A stretch of DNA of 47,004 nt from Chlamydiota bacterium (GTDB taxonomy: Bacteria > Chlamydiota > Chlamydiia > Chlamydiales > Rhabdochlamydiaceae), in contig JABDCQ010000009.1 in assembly GCA_013288075.1 (NCBI GenBank), positions 1 to 47,004 of the forward strand. The letters run 5' to 3'. Shown here piece after piece: positions 24,918 to 33,574 of this stretch; position 1 is the first letter of the stretch, and each line of letters starts with the position of its first letter. The position numbers and the translations under genes are program-made. The notes beneath the pieces are model-generated. The model had not been told where the DNA came from and made no database searches. It saw only the letters and a program-made list of their open reading frames with translations.

Positions 24918-26162
24918 ATGAGTATTTCTTTGAGTAAAGCAAGTCCTATGCTAAATGCAGACAAAGGAAATGCTGTAGAGCCCTATCAAATAAGCAAAAC
25001 AGATGCTGCTGCTGCAAGTTATTTAAAGACCTACAAAGCGCTTTACTTAGGGGGAGAGGACACTTCTGAGAGCAAAATGATACGAGCTGCCACCGTTATT
25101 TCTACTCACAGCGAAAAGGAAATGGCTCTTCGTCTTTCTAACTATAAAAAAGTTTCTACTCATCTGAAAAATCTCACTGAAGAGCAGCTTTCAACCCTTT
25201 TAACTACTACTAACTCCATAGGAACAGGCACTGGAGGGGAGATCTTTTCCATAAAGATTGGGGAAGTACCTGTCTTTGTTAAGAAAATTCGACTCACCTC
25301 TATCGAAGAGCAAAATCCAAGATCTACCCAGAATCTCTTTAATCTGCCTGCTCACTACCAATATGGTGTGGGCTCAACGGGTTTTGGGGTGTGGAGAGAA
25401 ATAGCCGCCCATGAAAAAACTACAGGATGGGTCCTTAACGGAGAGAGCCAAAACTTCCCTCTCATGTATCATCAAAGGGTCTTGCAGCGCTCTACGCTTC
25501 CAGTACCTGTGACAGCAGAAAAGTTAGAAGATAGACGCTTACATGTTCAAAACTGGAACGGATCGGAGTCTGTAAGAATGCAAGCAGAAGCAGCCGATAC
25601 AGCATCAGCTGATATTGTTGTATTCATGGAGCACATCCCCAAAATGCTCTTTGAATCGCTTTATAATGAAGAGAATAGAGGTAATCTTTCCCTAATAGAG
25701 AAAGAGCTTAACACTGTAGTCGGATTTATGAAATCGCGAGGCTTCCTTCATTTTGATGGACATTTTGCCAATATATTAACTAACAATAATCATGTTTATT
25801 TTGCCGATTTTGGCCTGGCAATGCATCAGGACTTTGACTTTTCTCCAGAGGAAAGAGCTTTTTTTAATAAGCACAGAGATTATGATAGATTTTATGTTGC
25901 CGCAGAACTTGCTAAGGTAGCCGTTGCTCCATATTTCCAAGGGCCAACACCGTACTTTCAGGGCACAGAAAGCGAAGAGTTGTGGAATAACTATTATTCA
26001 ACAGAAAAGATAATTATTACACTTCCTACTGATGTAGCATCCATTGCAAAAAAATACAGATCAATTGCAATTCTTATGGAAACTTTCCTAGCAGATCTTC
26101 GAAAGTCTAAAAGCACACCCTATCCAGAGGTTGAGCTCGCAAGGGAATGGGCTAAGCTTTAG
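24918..26162 (+). CDS. protein kinase-like protein, putative effector
   Basis: 414 residues with a recognisable kinase core. A glycine loop and Lys are seen in GTGTGGEIFSIKIGEVPVFV-KKI (about 102-123), a catalytic loop in HFDGHFANIL (about 278-287; HxDxxxxN form) and a metal-binding DFG in VYFADFGLAM (about 295). A conserved Glu is plausible in VWREIAAHEK. The N-terminal 100 residues are polar, Ser/Thr/Ala-rich and unlike any enzyme domain, as often seen in secreted effectors. It could phosphorylate proteins or small molecules (the loop also fits aminoglycoside/choline-kinase-like families). It sits alone in an accessory zone. No secretion signal can be proven from sequence. Confidence 0.75.
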   Translation: MSISLSKASPMLNADKGNAVEPYQISKTDAAAASYLKTYKALYLGGEDTSESKMIRAATVISTHSEKEMALRLSNYKKVSTHLKNLTEEQLSTLLTTTNSIGTGTGGEIFSIKIGEVPVFVKKIRLTSIEEQNPRSTQNLFNLPAHYQYGVGSTGFGVWREIAAHEKTTGWVLNGESQNFPLMYHQRVLQRSTLPVPVTAEKLEDRRLHVQNWNGSESVRMQAEAADTASADIVVFMEHIPKMLFESLYNEENRGNLSLIEKELNTVVGFMKSRGFLHFDGHFANILTNNNHVYFADFGLAMHQDFDFSPEERAFFNKHRDYDRFYVAAELAKVAVAPYFQGPTPYFQGTESEELWNNYYSTEKIIITLPTDVASIAKKYRSIAILMETFLADLRKSKSTPYPEVELAREWAKL

Positions 26163-26280
26163 CTCTTCGTCTTAGATTTAATTGAGATTTCAAAGGCAGG
26201 ATGTCTTGTAGTACTACGAACAGTAGATAACAAATTTTATATTCTCCACAAGCAGACGAACTTTATTTTTACATATATGA

Positions 26281-26370
26281 TTTACTGTTAGCAGGTTATA
26301 TGCATCCAAGGAGTTTGGCTCCGAAATTAAATGAAAAAAGCTGAGATTTTTGTTATCATTACCCTTCCAA
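26281..26370 (+). repeat. duplicated upstream segment, copy 2 (before broken threonine aldolase)
   Basis: See the copy at 20855-20940 for shared blocks. This copy has a few indels (GGAGTTTGGCTCCGAAATT region) and lies 33 bases before the ATG of the broken ltaE-like gene. The rest of the interval 26163-26403 is AT-rich and shows nothing else. Confidence 0.6.
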
Positions 26371-26403
26371 AGATACCTTTCAAGGATAAACAAAGAGGGA
26401 AGA

Positions 26404-26840
26404 TGAAAAAGATTGATTTGCGAAGTGATACAGTGACAAGGCCTTCTTTTGCAATGCGCCAAGCAATATTTGAAGCAGAGGTGGGGGATGATGTAATGAG
26501 AGAAGATCCTACTGTTAATAAGCTTGAATCTTTTGCCGCAGAGTTGCTTGGGAAAGAAGAAGCCTTGTTTGTGACATCAGGAACGCAAGGAAATTTGCTT
26601 TCAGTGCTAGCTCATTGCGAAAGAGGAGATGAATTTATTGCGGGCACTCAATCTCATCTATATCCTTCCTTTTTACGATCTAAGGATATTATCATTTTAG
26701 GCGCCGAACTCTTACGTCTTGTCACGCATCTAGATGTCAACCAAGAAGATATGCAAGTTGTTTTATCTGCCTTTAGGGAGTTTTATTCTGAGGATCGAAG
26801 TGAAATGGAATGTATAAATACATTCTCTTCTGTTTACTAA
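26404..26840 (+). pseudogene. ltaE: internally deleted low-specificity L-threonine aldolase
   Basis: The start [20 protein letters not shown] with [18 protein letters not shown] and [24 protein letters not shown] is the classical threonine aldolase N-terminus. After [10 protein letters not shown] the frame jumps to [25 protein letters not shown], the normal C-terminus of the same family. About 200 central residues, including the PLP-binding Asp and Lys, are missing while the reading frame is kept. The ~145-residue product cannot bind PLP and should be inactive. The longer frame from 26331 adds residues without a better ribosome site; AGAGGGAAG precedes the 26404 ATG. It leads the adjacent P-loop gene by 15 bases. 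Confidence 0.85.
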
Positions 26841-26855
26841 TATAAGGGTAAAGTT

Positions 26856-27437
26856 ATGAAGATAGCTATTGTAGGCACATCGGGATCGGGCAAGACAACA
26901 TTGGCAAAAAAGCTTAGTGAAGTTTTAGGCTGTATTCATATCGAACAAGACGCCTATGCTTGGAGCCCTGGTTGGATAAAAAAAGATGATGAAAAGATTT
27001 TGGGAGAGGTGAAGGAGGCTTTAAAAGCGCCTTCTTGGGTTATATGCGGAAACTATAGCCTTACACGCGATATTGCCTGGAAAGAGGCTACTCATGTTAT
27101 TTGGCTCGCATTTCCCTTTAGAATCATTTTATGGCGTTTGCTTAAACGTACAATCCGCAACATCCTTACAAAGAAGGAAATTGCAGGAGGAAATAAAGAA
27201 TCCTTTTACATGCAGTTTTTTACAAAAAAATCAATCTTTGTGTGGGCTATTCAAACTCACTCTAAAAGGAAAAAAACGTATAACCTCCTTCTTAAGTCAG
27301 GAGAGTATGACTCTTCTAAGATACTTGTCTTGAAGCGTCCAAGACAAGTAGATGAATTGATTGTAAAGGAATTATTTAAAAAAAGTGGAACATCGAGTTT
27401 AGCGCTTTCTGCAGATAAACAAGCGGCATCTAGATAG
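26856..27437 (+). CDS. adenylate kinase/topology-modulation (FlaR)-like P-loop NTPase
   Basis: 193 residues. The Walker A motif is at the very N-terminus (IAIVGTSGSGKTTLAKKLSE), followed by IEQDAYAWSPGW, VICGNYSLTRDIAW and HVIWLAFPFRIILWRLLKRT, the pattern of the FlaR/DNA topology modulation group of small kinases. The C-terminal region is Lys/Arg-rich. The real activity of this group is poorly defined; a nucleoside or nucleotide kinase is likely. AAGGGTAAAG gives a ribosome site. It is downstream of the decayed aldolase and may depend on its promoter. Confidence 0.82.
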   Translation: MKIAIVGTSGSGKTTLAKKLSEVLGCIHIEQDAYAWSPGWIKKDDEKILGEVKEALKAPSWVICGNYSLTRDIAWKEATHVIWLAFPFRIILWRLLKRTIRNILTKKEIAGGNKESFYMQFFTKKSIFVWAIQTHSKRKKTYNLLLKSGEYDSSKILVLKRPRQVDELIVKELFKKSGTSSLALSADKQAASR

Positions 27438-27444
27438 CAAATAA

Positions 27445-27578
27445 CTTATAATAAGCAGCTTGGGTTAGTTCTATCAATATTGTTATCGATAATCACTCAA
27501 TTCGCTAATAGCGATTGGCCTTATTTGCAAAGGTGGTGATAGCGATCTGCTTGATTATCGAATATTGACAATTTCGAT
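27445..27578. repeat. 134-bp dispersed repeat, copy 2
   Basis: Same length and end sequences (CTTATAATAAGC ... AATTTCGAT) as 20501-20634, in the same orientation. It begins 8 bases after the stop of the FlaR-like gene. Sequence differences are scattered, so neither copy looks brand new. The 27438-27618 gap contains nothing else. Confidence 0.8.
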
Positions 27579-27618
27579 TTTAGTCTTTCATCTCAGGGAT
27601 AGGAGGAGGCATAAGACT

Positions 27619-27993
27619 TCACTTACTCAATGCTTCTTGATACATTTTAAGCAGAAGCATTTGTAGCTGACTGTCGTCTTTGGCAATTTTCTTAAGCAAA
27701 ACAGGGTCTTGACGTTCGTAAAACCCACCTCTTCCTTGGTTGCAAGCTATACGTGTAGAGCAAATGCCCACAGCTTCTATAATTGTTGCAGCCTGAGATA
27801 GATTTTTTTCTCTAATAGCGCTAGCAACCAATTCTATAGTTTTTGTTGGTGACGGATGACTGTGATGTATATCCAATGTGCTGTGTGATTTTTGTGATTC
27901 TGTATATTCTACAGATTCTGAATCTTCCACAGGATGATATATTACATGTATCGCACCAGTTACGCTAAATGATGATGAAGTTGAACTAGACAT
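27619..27993 (-). CDS. hypothetical protein, Ser-rich N-terminus
   Basis: 124 residues from the ATG at 27993, preceded by a strong AGGAGG about five bases upstream; a longer frame from 28035 lacks such a site. The N-terminus is Ser/Thr-rich (SSSTSSSFSVTGAIHVIYHP), then acidic and His-rich (DIHHSHPSPTK), and the C-terminal half is helical (KTIELVASAIREKNLSQAA, LLKKIAKDDSQLQMLLLKMY). No family is recognised. A disordered Ser/Thr-rich beginning is common in type III effectors, so secretion is possible. It stands just downstream of the coiled-coil operon but is separated from it by 166 bases with no gene visible. Confidence 0.55.
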   Translation of the reverse strand: MSSSTSSSFSVTGAIHVIYHPVEDSESVEYTESQKSHSTLDIHHSHPSPTKTIELVASAIREKNLSQAATIIEAVGICSTRIACNQGRGGFYERQDPVLLKKIAKDDSQLQMLLLKMYQEALSK

Positions 27994-28159
27994 GAATCCT
28001 CCTCGTCTTATTAAGTTAAATAAAACTTGCTCCAATTTAATACCGTTTAAAAAAATCCAATAATTTATTATTGTTGACAGGTATTTTTATAGATCAATTA
28101 TATCATGTTGTTTACTTAATGTAATTAGTTATAATTATTTTAAAAAAACAATGTAAACC

Positions 28160-28741
28160 CTAGAGAAGAAAATCCATTGGATATATTGTTTTTGAGATTT
28201 CGCCTTCACTTAGTTGTGGGTTAGATAGGGGAGTTGCATTGGTTACATTTAGGCTTATAGGCGTTCCACATTCCTTTACAGCTGTTGTGACTTTATCTAC
28301 GTTTAAAGGAACTATGCGTGGTAATAAATACCATGGTCCTTTGACCTCATTTAATATGTGAGTAATTAATTTGGTTTCACTAATCACTTTGTCAACAGAT
28401 GTGGCTGAATCTTTAAATCTATTTGCTAAAGATTGGGTTATCTTTTCTCTTAAAAAGGGGCTTCCCTCATCAGCTAATTTTTCATCCAAACAGGCTTTCA
28501 GCTTAGATCCATCCTTAAAGCGAAGATGATCTTTTGTATTTAGATCACTTCGGGAGGTAGGTCTAGTGATATTAGAAGTTAGGCTCAAAGCATTTTGAGC
28601 TGCATTTTTGACTCCCTGAACACTTAGGTTAGTTGAATGAATATGATGTACATTATTTTGAGCTAATTGACTCTTTGCTCGAATGGCGTTCTTTTGCCAT
28701 TCTTCTTCCTGTGGTGATTTTGAGACTGCTTTTACTGACAT
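28160..28741 (-). CDS. hypothetical protein, last gene of the coiled-coil operon
   Basis: 193 residues from the ATG at 28741 (GGAG six bases before it; an upstream GTG at 28747 is the alternative). The N-terminus is polar (SVKAVSKSPQEEEWQKNAIR), the middle basic (RPTSRSDLNTKDHLRFKDG), and no membrane segment is obvious. Residues 90-150 look helical (LREKITQSLANRFKDSATS). No homology recognised. It follows the preceding gene closely (12 bases), so is likely co-transcribed. Confidence 0.55.
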   Translation of the reverse strand: MSVKAVSKSPQEEEWQKNAIRAKSQLAQNNVHHIHSTNLSVQGVKNAAQNALSLTSNITRPTSRSDLNTKDHLRFKDGSKLKACLDEKLADEGSPFLREKITQSLANRFKDSATSVDKVISETKLITHILNEVKGPWYLLPRIVPLNVDKVTTAVKECGTPISLNVTNATPLSNPQLSEGEISKTIYPMDFLL

Positions 28742-28753
28742 ATACACTCCGTT

Positions 28754-29791
28754 TTAAAATTTAATAGACATTCCGGCTTTAATTCCCCCTTCCAATGGGC
28801 CTAAGTTCACAGGCAATGACATGGCCCAATTTAGGCAAACGCATAGAGCCGTGACAAGGGCAATGTTTATTAAGGAGGAAATAAAGCCGCTTTCTTTTTC
28901 TGCTCGTATTTCTTCTAACTTAGCTGCCTTGGATCCTAGCTTGGCAATGACTTTTGCATTTTCCGTCAGGCTTTCCTTAAGAACGCGTTGCTTCTTTTCT
29001 AGCTGATGCATATCTTCTTGAAGCTCAATAAGCATTTGACTAAAAGACGCTAAAGCCTTTTCTTTTTCTTCTTGATTAGCTTCTCTTGTTTGCGAGAGCT
29101 CTTCAATCCCTTCAGCTACAGCCTGCGCCTCGGTTGCGAAACTTTCATTCCATTTATGGGTCAAGGTTCTAAATGGGTCTATCTCTTTGCTTAACTCCTT
29201 AGCTTCGGTAAAGAACTCCTCATCTGAGGACTCGCTTTCAGATTCGTTAGCTAAAAGATTTTCTTTAATTCTGCGGAGTTGCTCTTCTCGGGAAGCGATT
29301 ATTTTAGGCGCCTCCTTTTCAGCTGTCAATCTTTGTGTTTCTTGATACATATGATTGATGATTTCAAGAGGAGGGGCCTCATTTTCTCGATAAACTTTAG
29401 TAAAGGTGGAGAGCCACGCGGCAATGATTTGTGTTGTTTGGCTTGTGGGATCCAGTTGGTTAACTTTTTGTTGAATAGCGGCAAGCTCGGCTCCAATGCG
29501 TCTGCGCAGCGCGCTTTGAATGAGTTCTATCGACTGGATTCCCCTGTTTGACAGAGCTTTTTGCGGCATTTGAGGAGGGTGGGGCATGATTATTCGTCGA
29601 TCTGCTGACGTTATTAATTGAGACGTTGTTGGATTTAAAACCCTATTTACTGCCTCGAGGAAAATGGTAGCAGGATCAAGGCTGGAATCAAGGGAACCTT
29701 CAGCTTTTTTTGATTCAGATGGTTGAGATGTTCGCCGCTCTCTTGTATCTAAAAGTTGGCAAGTGGCATAATTTACTGCTTGGGTACTCAT
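28754..29791 (-). CDS. coiled-coil protein with C-terminal membrane segment
   Basis: 345 residues. A disordered first ~110 residues (TSQPSESKKAEGSLDS) is followed by long charged heptad-like helices (AELAAIQQKVNQLDP, LSQTREANQEEKEKALASF, MLIELQEDMHQLEKKQRVLKES). Near the end a hydrophobic segment ISSLINIALVTALCVCLNWAMSL (about 302-324) could anchor the protein, leaving a short tail ending GMSIKF. This is the only member of the operon with a clear membrane segment. An acidic cluster ESESSDEEFFTE lies near 185. Function unknown; tethering the other coiled-coil products is a conjecture. Ten bases follow the upstream gene. Confidence 0.6.
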   Translation of the reverse strand: MSTQAVNYATCQLLDTRERRTSQPSESKKAEGSLDSSLDPATIFLEAVNRVLNPTTSQLITSADRRIIMPHPPQMPQKALSNRGIQSIELIQSALRRRIGAELAAIQQKVNQLDPTSQTTQIIAAWLSTFTKVYRENEAPPLEIINHMYQETQRLTAEKEAPKIIASREEQLRRIKENLLANESESESSDEEFFTEAKELSKEIDPFRTLTHKWNESFATEAQAVAEGIEELSQTREANQEEKEKALASFSQMLIELQEDMHQLEKKQRVLKESLTENAKVIAKLGSKAAKLEEIRAEKESGFISSLINIALVTALCVCLNWAMSLPVNLGPLEGGIKAGMSIKF

Positions 29792-29801
29792 ATAAACCTT
29801 T

Positions 29802-30299
29802 TTAAATCTTGTAACTCACTTGGGATGCACTTGGTTTTAGCCCACATATTTTTTGTCCAAAAGTTACCAATCCTTTTAAATCTCTTTTATTTAATTCTAA
29901 GTTTTGGAGATCGCTTTGAAGAGATTGAATTGTTTGCGCACTAGCTGCAATCTTTTGGCTCTGCTCTTTAAGGGAGGATTCGGCTGCCTCAAGACTCTCA
30001 GATAAAGCTTTAGTTTTTGATGCCAAATCGATTTTTTTATTCTCCAGATGCTCTAAATCTGCTCCATCTACCTGATTCATTTGGGCTTGCATTTTTCGCC
30101 ATTCGGCCATTCGATTTACCTGGGCATCAAAGGTGTCTTGAATCTCTTCCTTAACTGCCAGGTCCAATTCTTGGGTTCTTTCAAGGACAACTTCTTTCAT
30201 TGCTTCCTCTCTTCTTTGAAAACTCTCTTCAACTTGATCCCAAGTAATCTGTCCAGTCTGAAGCAATTGAAGGATGTGCGCTTGCGCTTTGATGCTCAT
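29802..30299 (-). CDS. coiled-coil hypothetical protein
   Basis: 165 residues, almost entirely helical: QAHILQLLQTGQITWDQVEESFQRREEAM then ELDLAVKEEIQDTFDAQ and KTKALSESLEAAESSLKEQSQ with heptad-like spacing. The end is GLVTFGQKICGLKPSASQVS. No signal peptide or membrane segment. The start overlaps the stop of the preceding gene as ATGA. No known family; likely a structural or binding protein in the same complex as its operon partners. Confidence 0.6.
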   Translation of the reverse strand: MSIKAQAHILQLLQTGQITWDQVEESFQRREEAMKEVVLERTQELDLAVKEEIQDTFDAQVNRMAEWRKMQAQMNQVDGADLEHLENKKIDLASKTKALSESLEAAESSLKEQSQKIAASAQTIQSLQSDLQNLELNKRDLKGLVTFGQKICGLKPSASQVSYKI

Positions 30300-31009
30300 A
30301 TATTTTCAACTTTTTTTAAGATAGAGATTGAATATGTTTTTAGCTGCAGAACCTCTTTGTCCTGCTTTGCCATTTGGCTGCTTGTTTCTTGCGCTTCCAA
30401 GGCTATATTGCGTAAATTTTGATTCAGTTGGGATAGCTCTCCATCCAAGACTTGGAATTTCTGCTCATTTTCGTCGCTTTCTTGTTGTAAGGACTTAACA
30501 AAAGCCTGATCCTCTTTAATAAAGGCTTTTTTGCCTGCTTCGATTCTCTCCGATATTTCTTGAGCATTGCCTTGGATTTGGTTTATCTGGGCGTGCGCTT
30601 TTTTAGCGGATTTTTGTAATCTTTTCTCCATGGCAACAAGTCTTTTTATGTCAGCTGTCGTTTCCTTCACGTATCGATCTAAATCAAGTGATTTTGGCAG
30701 ATTTTTCTCAATATGATAGTGGATAGCATCAATGAATGCGTTCAGCTGCTCGTCGTTTGGAGCCGCTTTCAGGACGGGGCGGATTGCGTGATATAAAAGT
30801 AAGCAAAGACCTCGAGCGATGCCGGACTCTACCATGGCTGTTTCACATTCATTCAAGGCTTCCTCAGAAAAGAGCTCTGATGAACGCATGTTTTGAAGCA
30901 CAATCGGCCAAGGGGAAGGGGGCATTCTTAAAATCAAGGTTAGCCTTTCAGAGGAGGGTGCTGCTGCTGAAATTTGCCTGGTCTCTACGGATGCAGATTG
31001 TAAACTCAT
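30296..31009 (-). CDS. coiled-coil hypothetical protein
   Basis: 237 residues from ATG 31009, chosen because it makes a 4-base ATGA overlap with the preceding stop; the longer frame from 31087 would overlap far more. An N-terminal globular-looking part (ERLTLILRMPPSPWPIVLQN ... LNECETAMVESGIARGLCLLLYHAIR) precedes a long coiled coil (VAMEKRLQKSAKKAHAQINQIQ ... ESDENEQKFQVLDGELSQLNQ). No recognised family. Confidence 0.6.
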   Translation of the reverse strand: MSLQSASVETRQISAAAPSSERLTLILRMPPSPWPIVLQNMRSSELFSEEALNECETAMVESGIARGLCLLLYHAIRPVLKAAPNDEQLNAFIDAIHYHIEKNLPKSLDLDRYVKETTADIKRLVAMEKRLQKSAKKAHAQINQIQGNAQEISERIEAGKKAFIKEDQAFVKSLQQESDENEQKFQVLDGELSQLNQNLRNIALEAQETSSQMAKQDKEVLQLKTYSISILKKVENI

Positions 31010-31767
31010 CGAAGTCTCCCTTGCAGTTCTGTGTTTAAAGCTTGGGCTTTTTGGATGGCTTCTTGCTTCTCTTGCTGAGATTGGCAAATGTTGAATAGTT
31101 GCTCCTCTGCCATTTTTTGTGCGTCATTGGCTAGTTTTTGCAGGAATGCCCCTCTTTTCTGATCCGATTCTTCTATAGCTAATCTAGATGTTTGTAAGTG
31201 AGATGGATGATCAGAAGAAAGCTGGAGGGATGAAATGCTCTCACTACATTGCTTTGCGATGTTTTCACATTTAGCTCTCATTTCTTTTTGTTTGAAGATC
31301 TCGCCTAAAATTTTGTAATGAATCAAGACCGATTGCGCCGTCCACCAATAGTATTTATAGCGAGTAAATTTAACCTCATCGCATGCAGTTTTTGAGACAA
31401 CGACTGCAAGCTCTTGGGGTACAAGAGCAGTAGCTCTCTCAGGATTAAGAACTTCAATCATTTGTTCTCCAAATGTATGAGGAATTTCTTCGGTGAGTGG
31501 TTGATTGTCAAAAGGGGAGATAGCGGCAGTGGAATTTTCAATGGGGAAGTTCTGGCAAAGCGCGCGATAATCGGTTAAAACCCATTTGTCCCAGGGCCAA
31601 CCTCTTTCTAAGACGGGACACTGCATGGGCTGAAAGAAGAAGGGCTCAGTCAGAATCTCGCGAAGTTTTTCCATTTTTTGAGATGTTTGAATCCATTCAT
31701 GCAGCTGCAAAGAAAGGGGGTCTTGCCAATCAACAAATTCTTTTTGGATAGAGTTTAAATCAATCAT
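31006..31767 (-). CDS. coiled-coil hypothetical protein, paralogue of the next-upstream gene
   Basis: 253 residues from ATG 31767 (ATGA overlap with the upstream stop). The segment WVLTDYRALCQNFPIENSTAAI-SPFDNQPLTEE aligns with RIWNKKDLIHYRSLCAKLNIAPL-CPFENAAMTAF of the preceding gene, and the following ~60 residues also match in layout (NPERATALVPQELAVVVSKTA vs LPKEMLGLQPQAISDMLIQSG). A coiled-coil tail follows (ESDQKRGAFLQKLANDAQKMAEEQ). So the operon grew at least partly by duplication. No external family is known to me. Confidence 0.62.
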   Translation of the reverse strand: MIDLNSIQKEFVDWQDPLSLQLHEWIQTSQKMEKLREILTEPFFFQPMQCPVLERGWPWDKWVLTDYRALCQNFPIENSTAAISPFDNQPLTEEIPHTFGEQMIEVLNPERATALVPQELAVVVSKTACDEVKFTRYKYYWWTAQSVLIHYKILGEIFKQKEMRAKCENIAKQCSESISSLQLSSDHPSHLQTSRLAIEESDQKRGAFLQKLANDAQKMAEEQLFNICQSQQEKQEAIQKAQALNTELQGRLR

Positions 31768-32747
31768 GAGATCACGCAAAATTCATCATCATCTTGCCCT
31801 TCGAGAGCTTGAATCCGAAGTTGTAAATTGTGGTTGCTTCTTTCAATCTCGGCTAAACAAGTTTCCATTTGATCGTTTCGATCTCGCTCGATTTGAACAT
31901 CTTGTTGGATCGAAACAATAAGTCTTGCTTGTTCTTCTAATTGCTTTTGATGTTCAAAGTCCTTTTGAATGCGGATGAGCTTTTCTTCTCTAAGATCTTC
32001 TCTTTGTTTTTCTAAAACAGCCGAATGTGTTTGAACGGCTAATTGATGTTCAAATTTGAGATGTTCGAATTGGTCCTTGAGCCCTTGCAGGATCAAGGAT
32101 TTTTTTGTTTTAGATCCATAAATCCGATCAAATTCTTCAGTAATATCGTTATGCTTTTGATAGAGAGCTATTAAGGCTTCCATCTCAGCTCTAAATTGTT
32201 TATCCTTTTTTTGGAGCCTAATGACTTTCTCTTCAGACACAACATTGCCAGCCATAGATTGATAAAATTGCCATTGAGTGGCTGCATCAAGGCCTGATTG
32301 GATGAGCATATCTGAGATGGCTTGAGGCTGCAATCCGAGCATTTCTTTGGGTAGAGCCTCTTCCCACCTCAAAATAGCGCTTGCAAATTGATGGGTGGAA
32401 AAAGCTGTCATAGCAGCATTTTCAAAAGGGCAAAGTGGGGCTATATTTAGTTTTGCGCAAAGGCTTCTATAGTGGATTAAATCCTTTTTATTCCAAATTC
32501 GTTTCCCTACAACTACGGGTTCATCTGCAATGGGCGTGCCAAAAGCTGTAGCGAATTTTTCTTTTGCCTGTTGGACCTTTTCTCTAAGGGTACTAGCTTG
32601 GGTTTCCTCAGCAATCTCTTGGGCGCTACGTCTTATTTTTTTAGAAAAACGATCTTGGCAGTGGGCATAGGTTTGCACGATTTCTTTTAAACTAGACTGA
32701 ACGGGCCTCGTTTCAGTTTGAACTGCCTCAATGACCATGGTACTCAA
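31764..32747 (-). CDS. coiled-coil hypothetical protein
   Basis: 327 residues if started at the TTG at 32747, which has GGAGAG six bases upstream; the next ATG (32738) lies too far from that site, so TTG is likely the true start. Residues about 75-175 share a globular segment with the neighbour at 31006. The C-terminal ~150 residues form an extended charged coiled coil (KFEHQLAVQTHSAVLEKQREDLREEKLIRIQKD ... RNDQMETCLAEIERSNHNLQL is the pattern, heptads visible). No signal or membrane segment. Confidence 0.62.
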   Translation of the reverse strand: MSTMVIEAVQTETRPVQSSLKEIVQTYAHCQDRFSKKIRRSAQEIAEETQASTLREKVQQAKEKFATAFGTPIADEPVVVGKRIWNKKDLIHYRSLCAKLNIAPLCPFENAAMTAFSTHQFASAILRWEEALPKEMLGLQPQAISDMLIQSGLDAATQWQFYQSMAGNVVSEEKVIRLQKKDKQFRAEMEALIALYQKHNDITEEFDRIYGSKTKKSLILQGLKDQFEHLKFEHQLAVQTHSAVLEKQREDLREEKLIRIQKDFEHQKQLEEQARLIVSIQQDVQIERDRNDQMETCLAEIERSNHNLQLRIQALEGQDDDEFCVIS

Positions 32748-32767
32748 GATTCACTCTCCTATTTTCT

Positions 32768-33565
32768 TTATAGATCCAGATTGCTAGGAGACAAATAATC
32801 ATCTGTCATGTCTCCGTTCTGATAGGGATCGTAGGGTTTTGTTAATGGCCCAAAAGTCCAAAGTACTCCTTTTTCCAAATGCATATGCCCATAATAATGG
32901 GCAAAGAAATTCCAATATTTCATTTTCATTGCATCAAATGTATTTTCCACAGCTTCTATTGCAGTTCTGCAATTATTTAACTGACCAATTGAGTCATTCA
33001 TTTGTTTATGAAGGTTAACAATGGCCTGATTTTGGCTCTCTAATGAGAGATGCGGAGCATCAGTTAACACAGGCCTAATCTGACTATCGCATTGTCGGTA
33101 AATTTCCCATGGATCTTTCGGATAAAGGAGAGTATCTTTTGTTTGGGTGGGTGTACTAGAATGAGAGCTTTGAGTCCAACCCACCCCGTTTTCATAACCG
33201 GTAGGGATAGTGTGAAAATGCCTAAAATAATTGGCTTGCAGCAGGGTTACCTGTGCATCAATAGCTTCTATTCTTGGACTAATAGAGAGAGCGCTGCTTT
33301 TGATTGCTAAGATTCTTTGCTGCTGTGTGGCAATTTCAGATTGTTGAACTTGTACAAGGCCTGTTTGCTCAGCTTGTAAAGTAGCAATTGCTTGGTTCTG
33401 TGCGGCCTTTTGTTCCATTAATAATCTTAAGGCTTCTGTGACTGCCTGTGTTGTTTTTTCTTTTTCTGTAATCAGTTCATTCACGTTATTCTGTAGAGCA
33501 TTATTTCTCTTAAGAGATAACTGCATCAAAGTTTGGTTTGCTGAATGTGTTTGTATTGGATTCAT
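32768..33565 (-). CDS. coiled-coil hypothetical protein, paralogue of first gene of the operon
   Basis: 265 residues. The N-terminal coiled coil (LMQLSLKRNNALQNNVNELI ... EALRLLMEQKAAQNQAIATLQ) and the end of that helix (TLLQANYFRHFHTI) match the 121-residue protein of the gene before it (NELLNESELNIKAINEAMEML ... DMLAHEYHKHVHSA). A Gly/Tyr/Trp-containing C-terminal region follows (WNFFAHYYGHMHLEKGVLWTF). No known family. Twenty bases separate it from the next gene. Confidence 0.6.
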   Translation of the reverse strand: MNPIQTHSANQTLMQLSLKRNNALQNNVNELITEKEKTTQAVTEALRLLMEQKAAQNQAIATLQAEQTGLVQVQQSEIATQQQRILAIKSSALSISPRIEAIDAQVTLLQANYFRHFHTIPTGYENGVGWTQSSHSSTPTQTKDTLLYPKDPWEIYRQCDSQIRPVLTDAPHLSLESQNQAIVNLHKQMNDSIGQLNNCRTAIEAVENTFDAMKMKYWNFFAHYYGHMHLEKGVLWTFGPLTKPYDPYQNGDMTDDYLSPSNLDL

Positions 33566-33574
33566 AGTTTTCTC

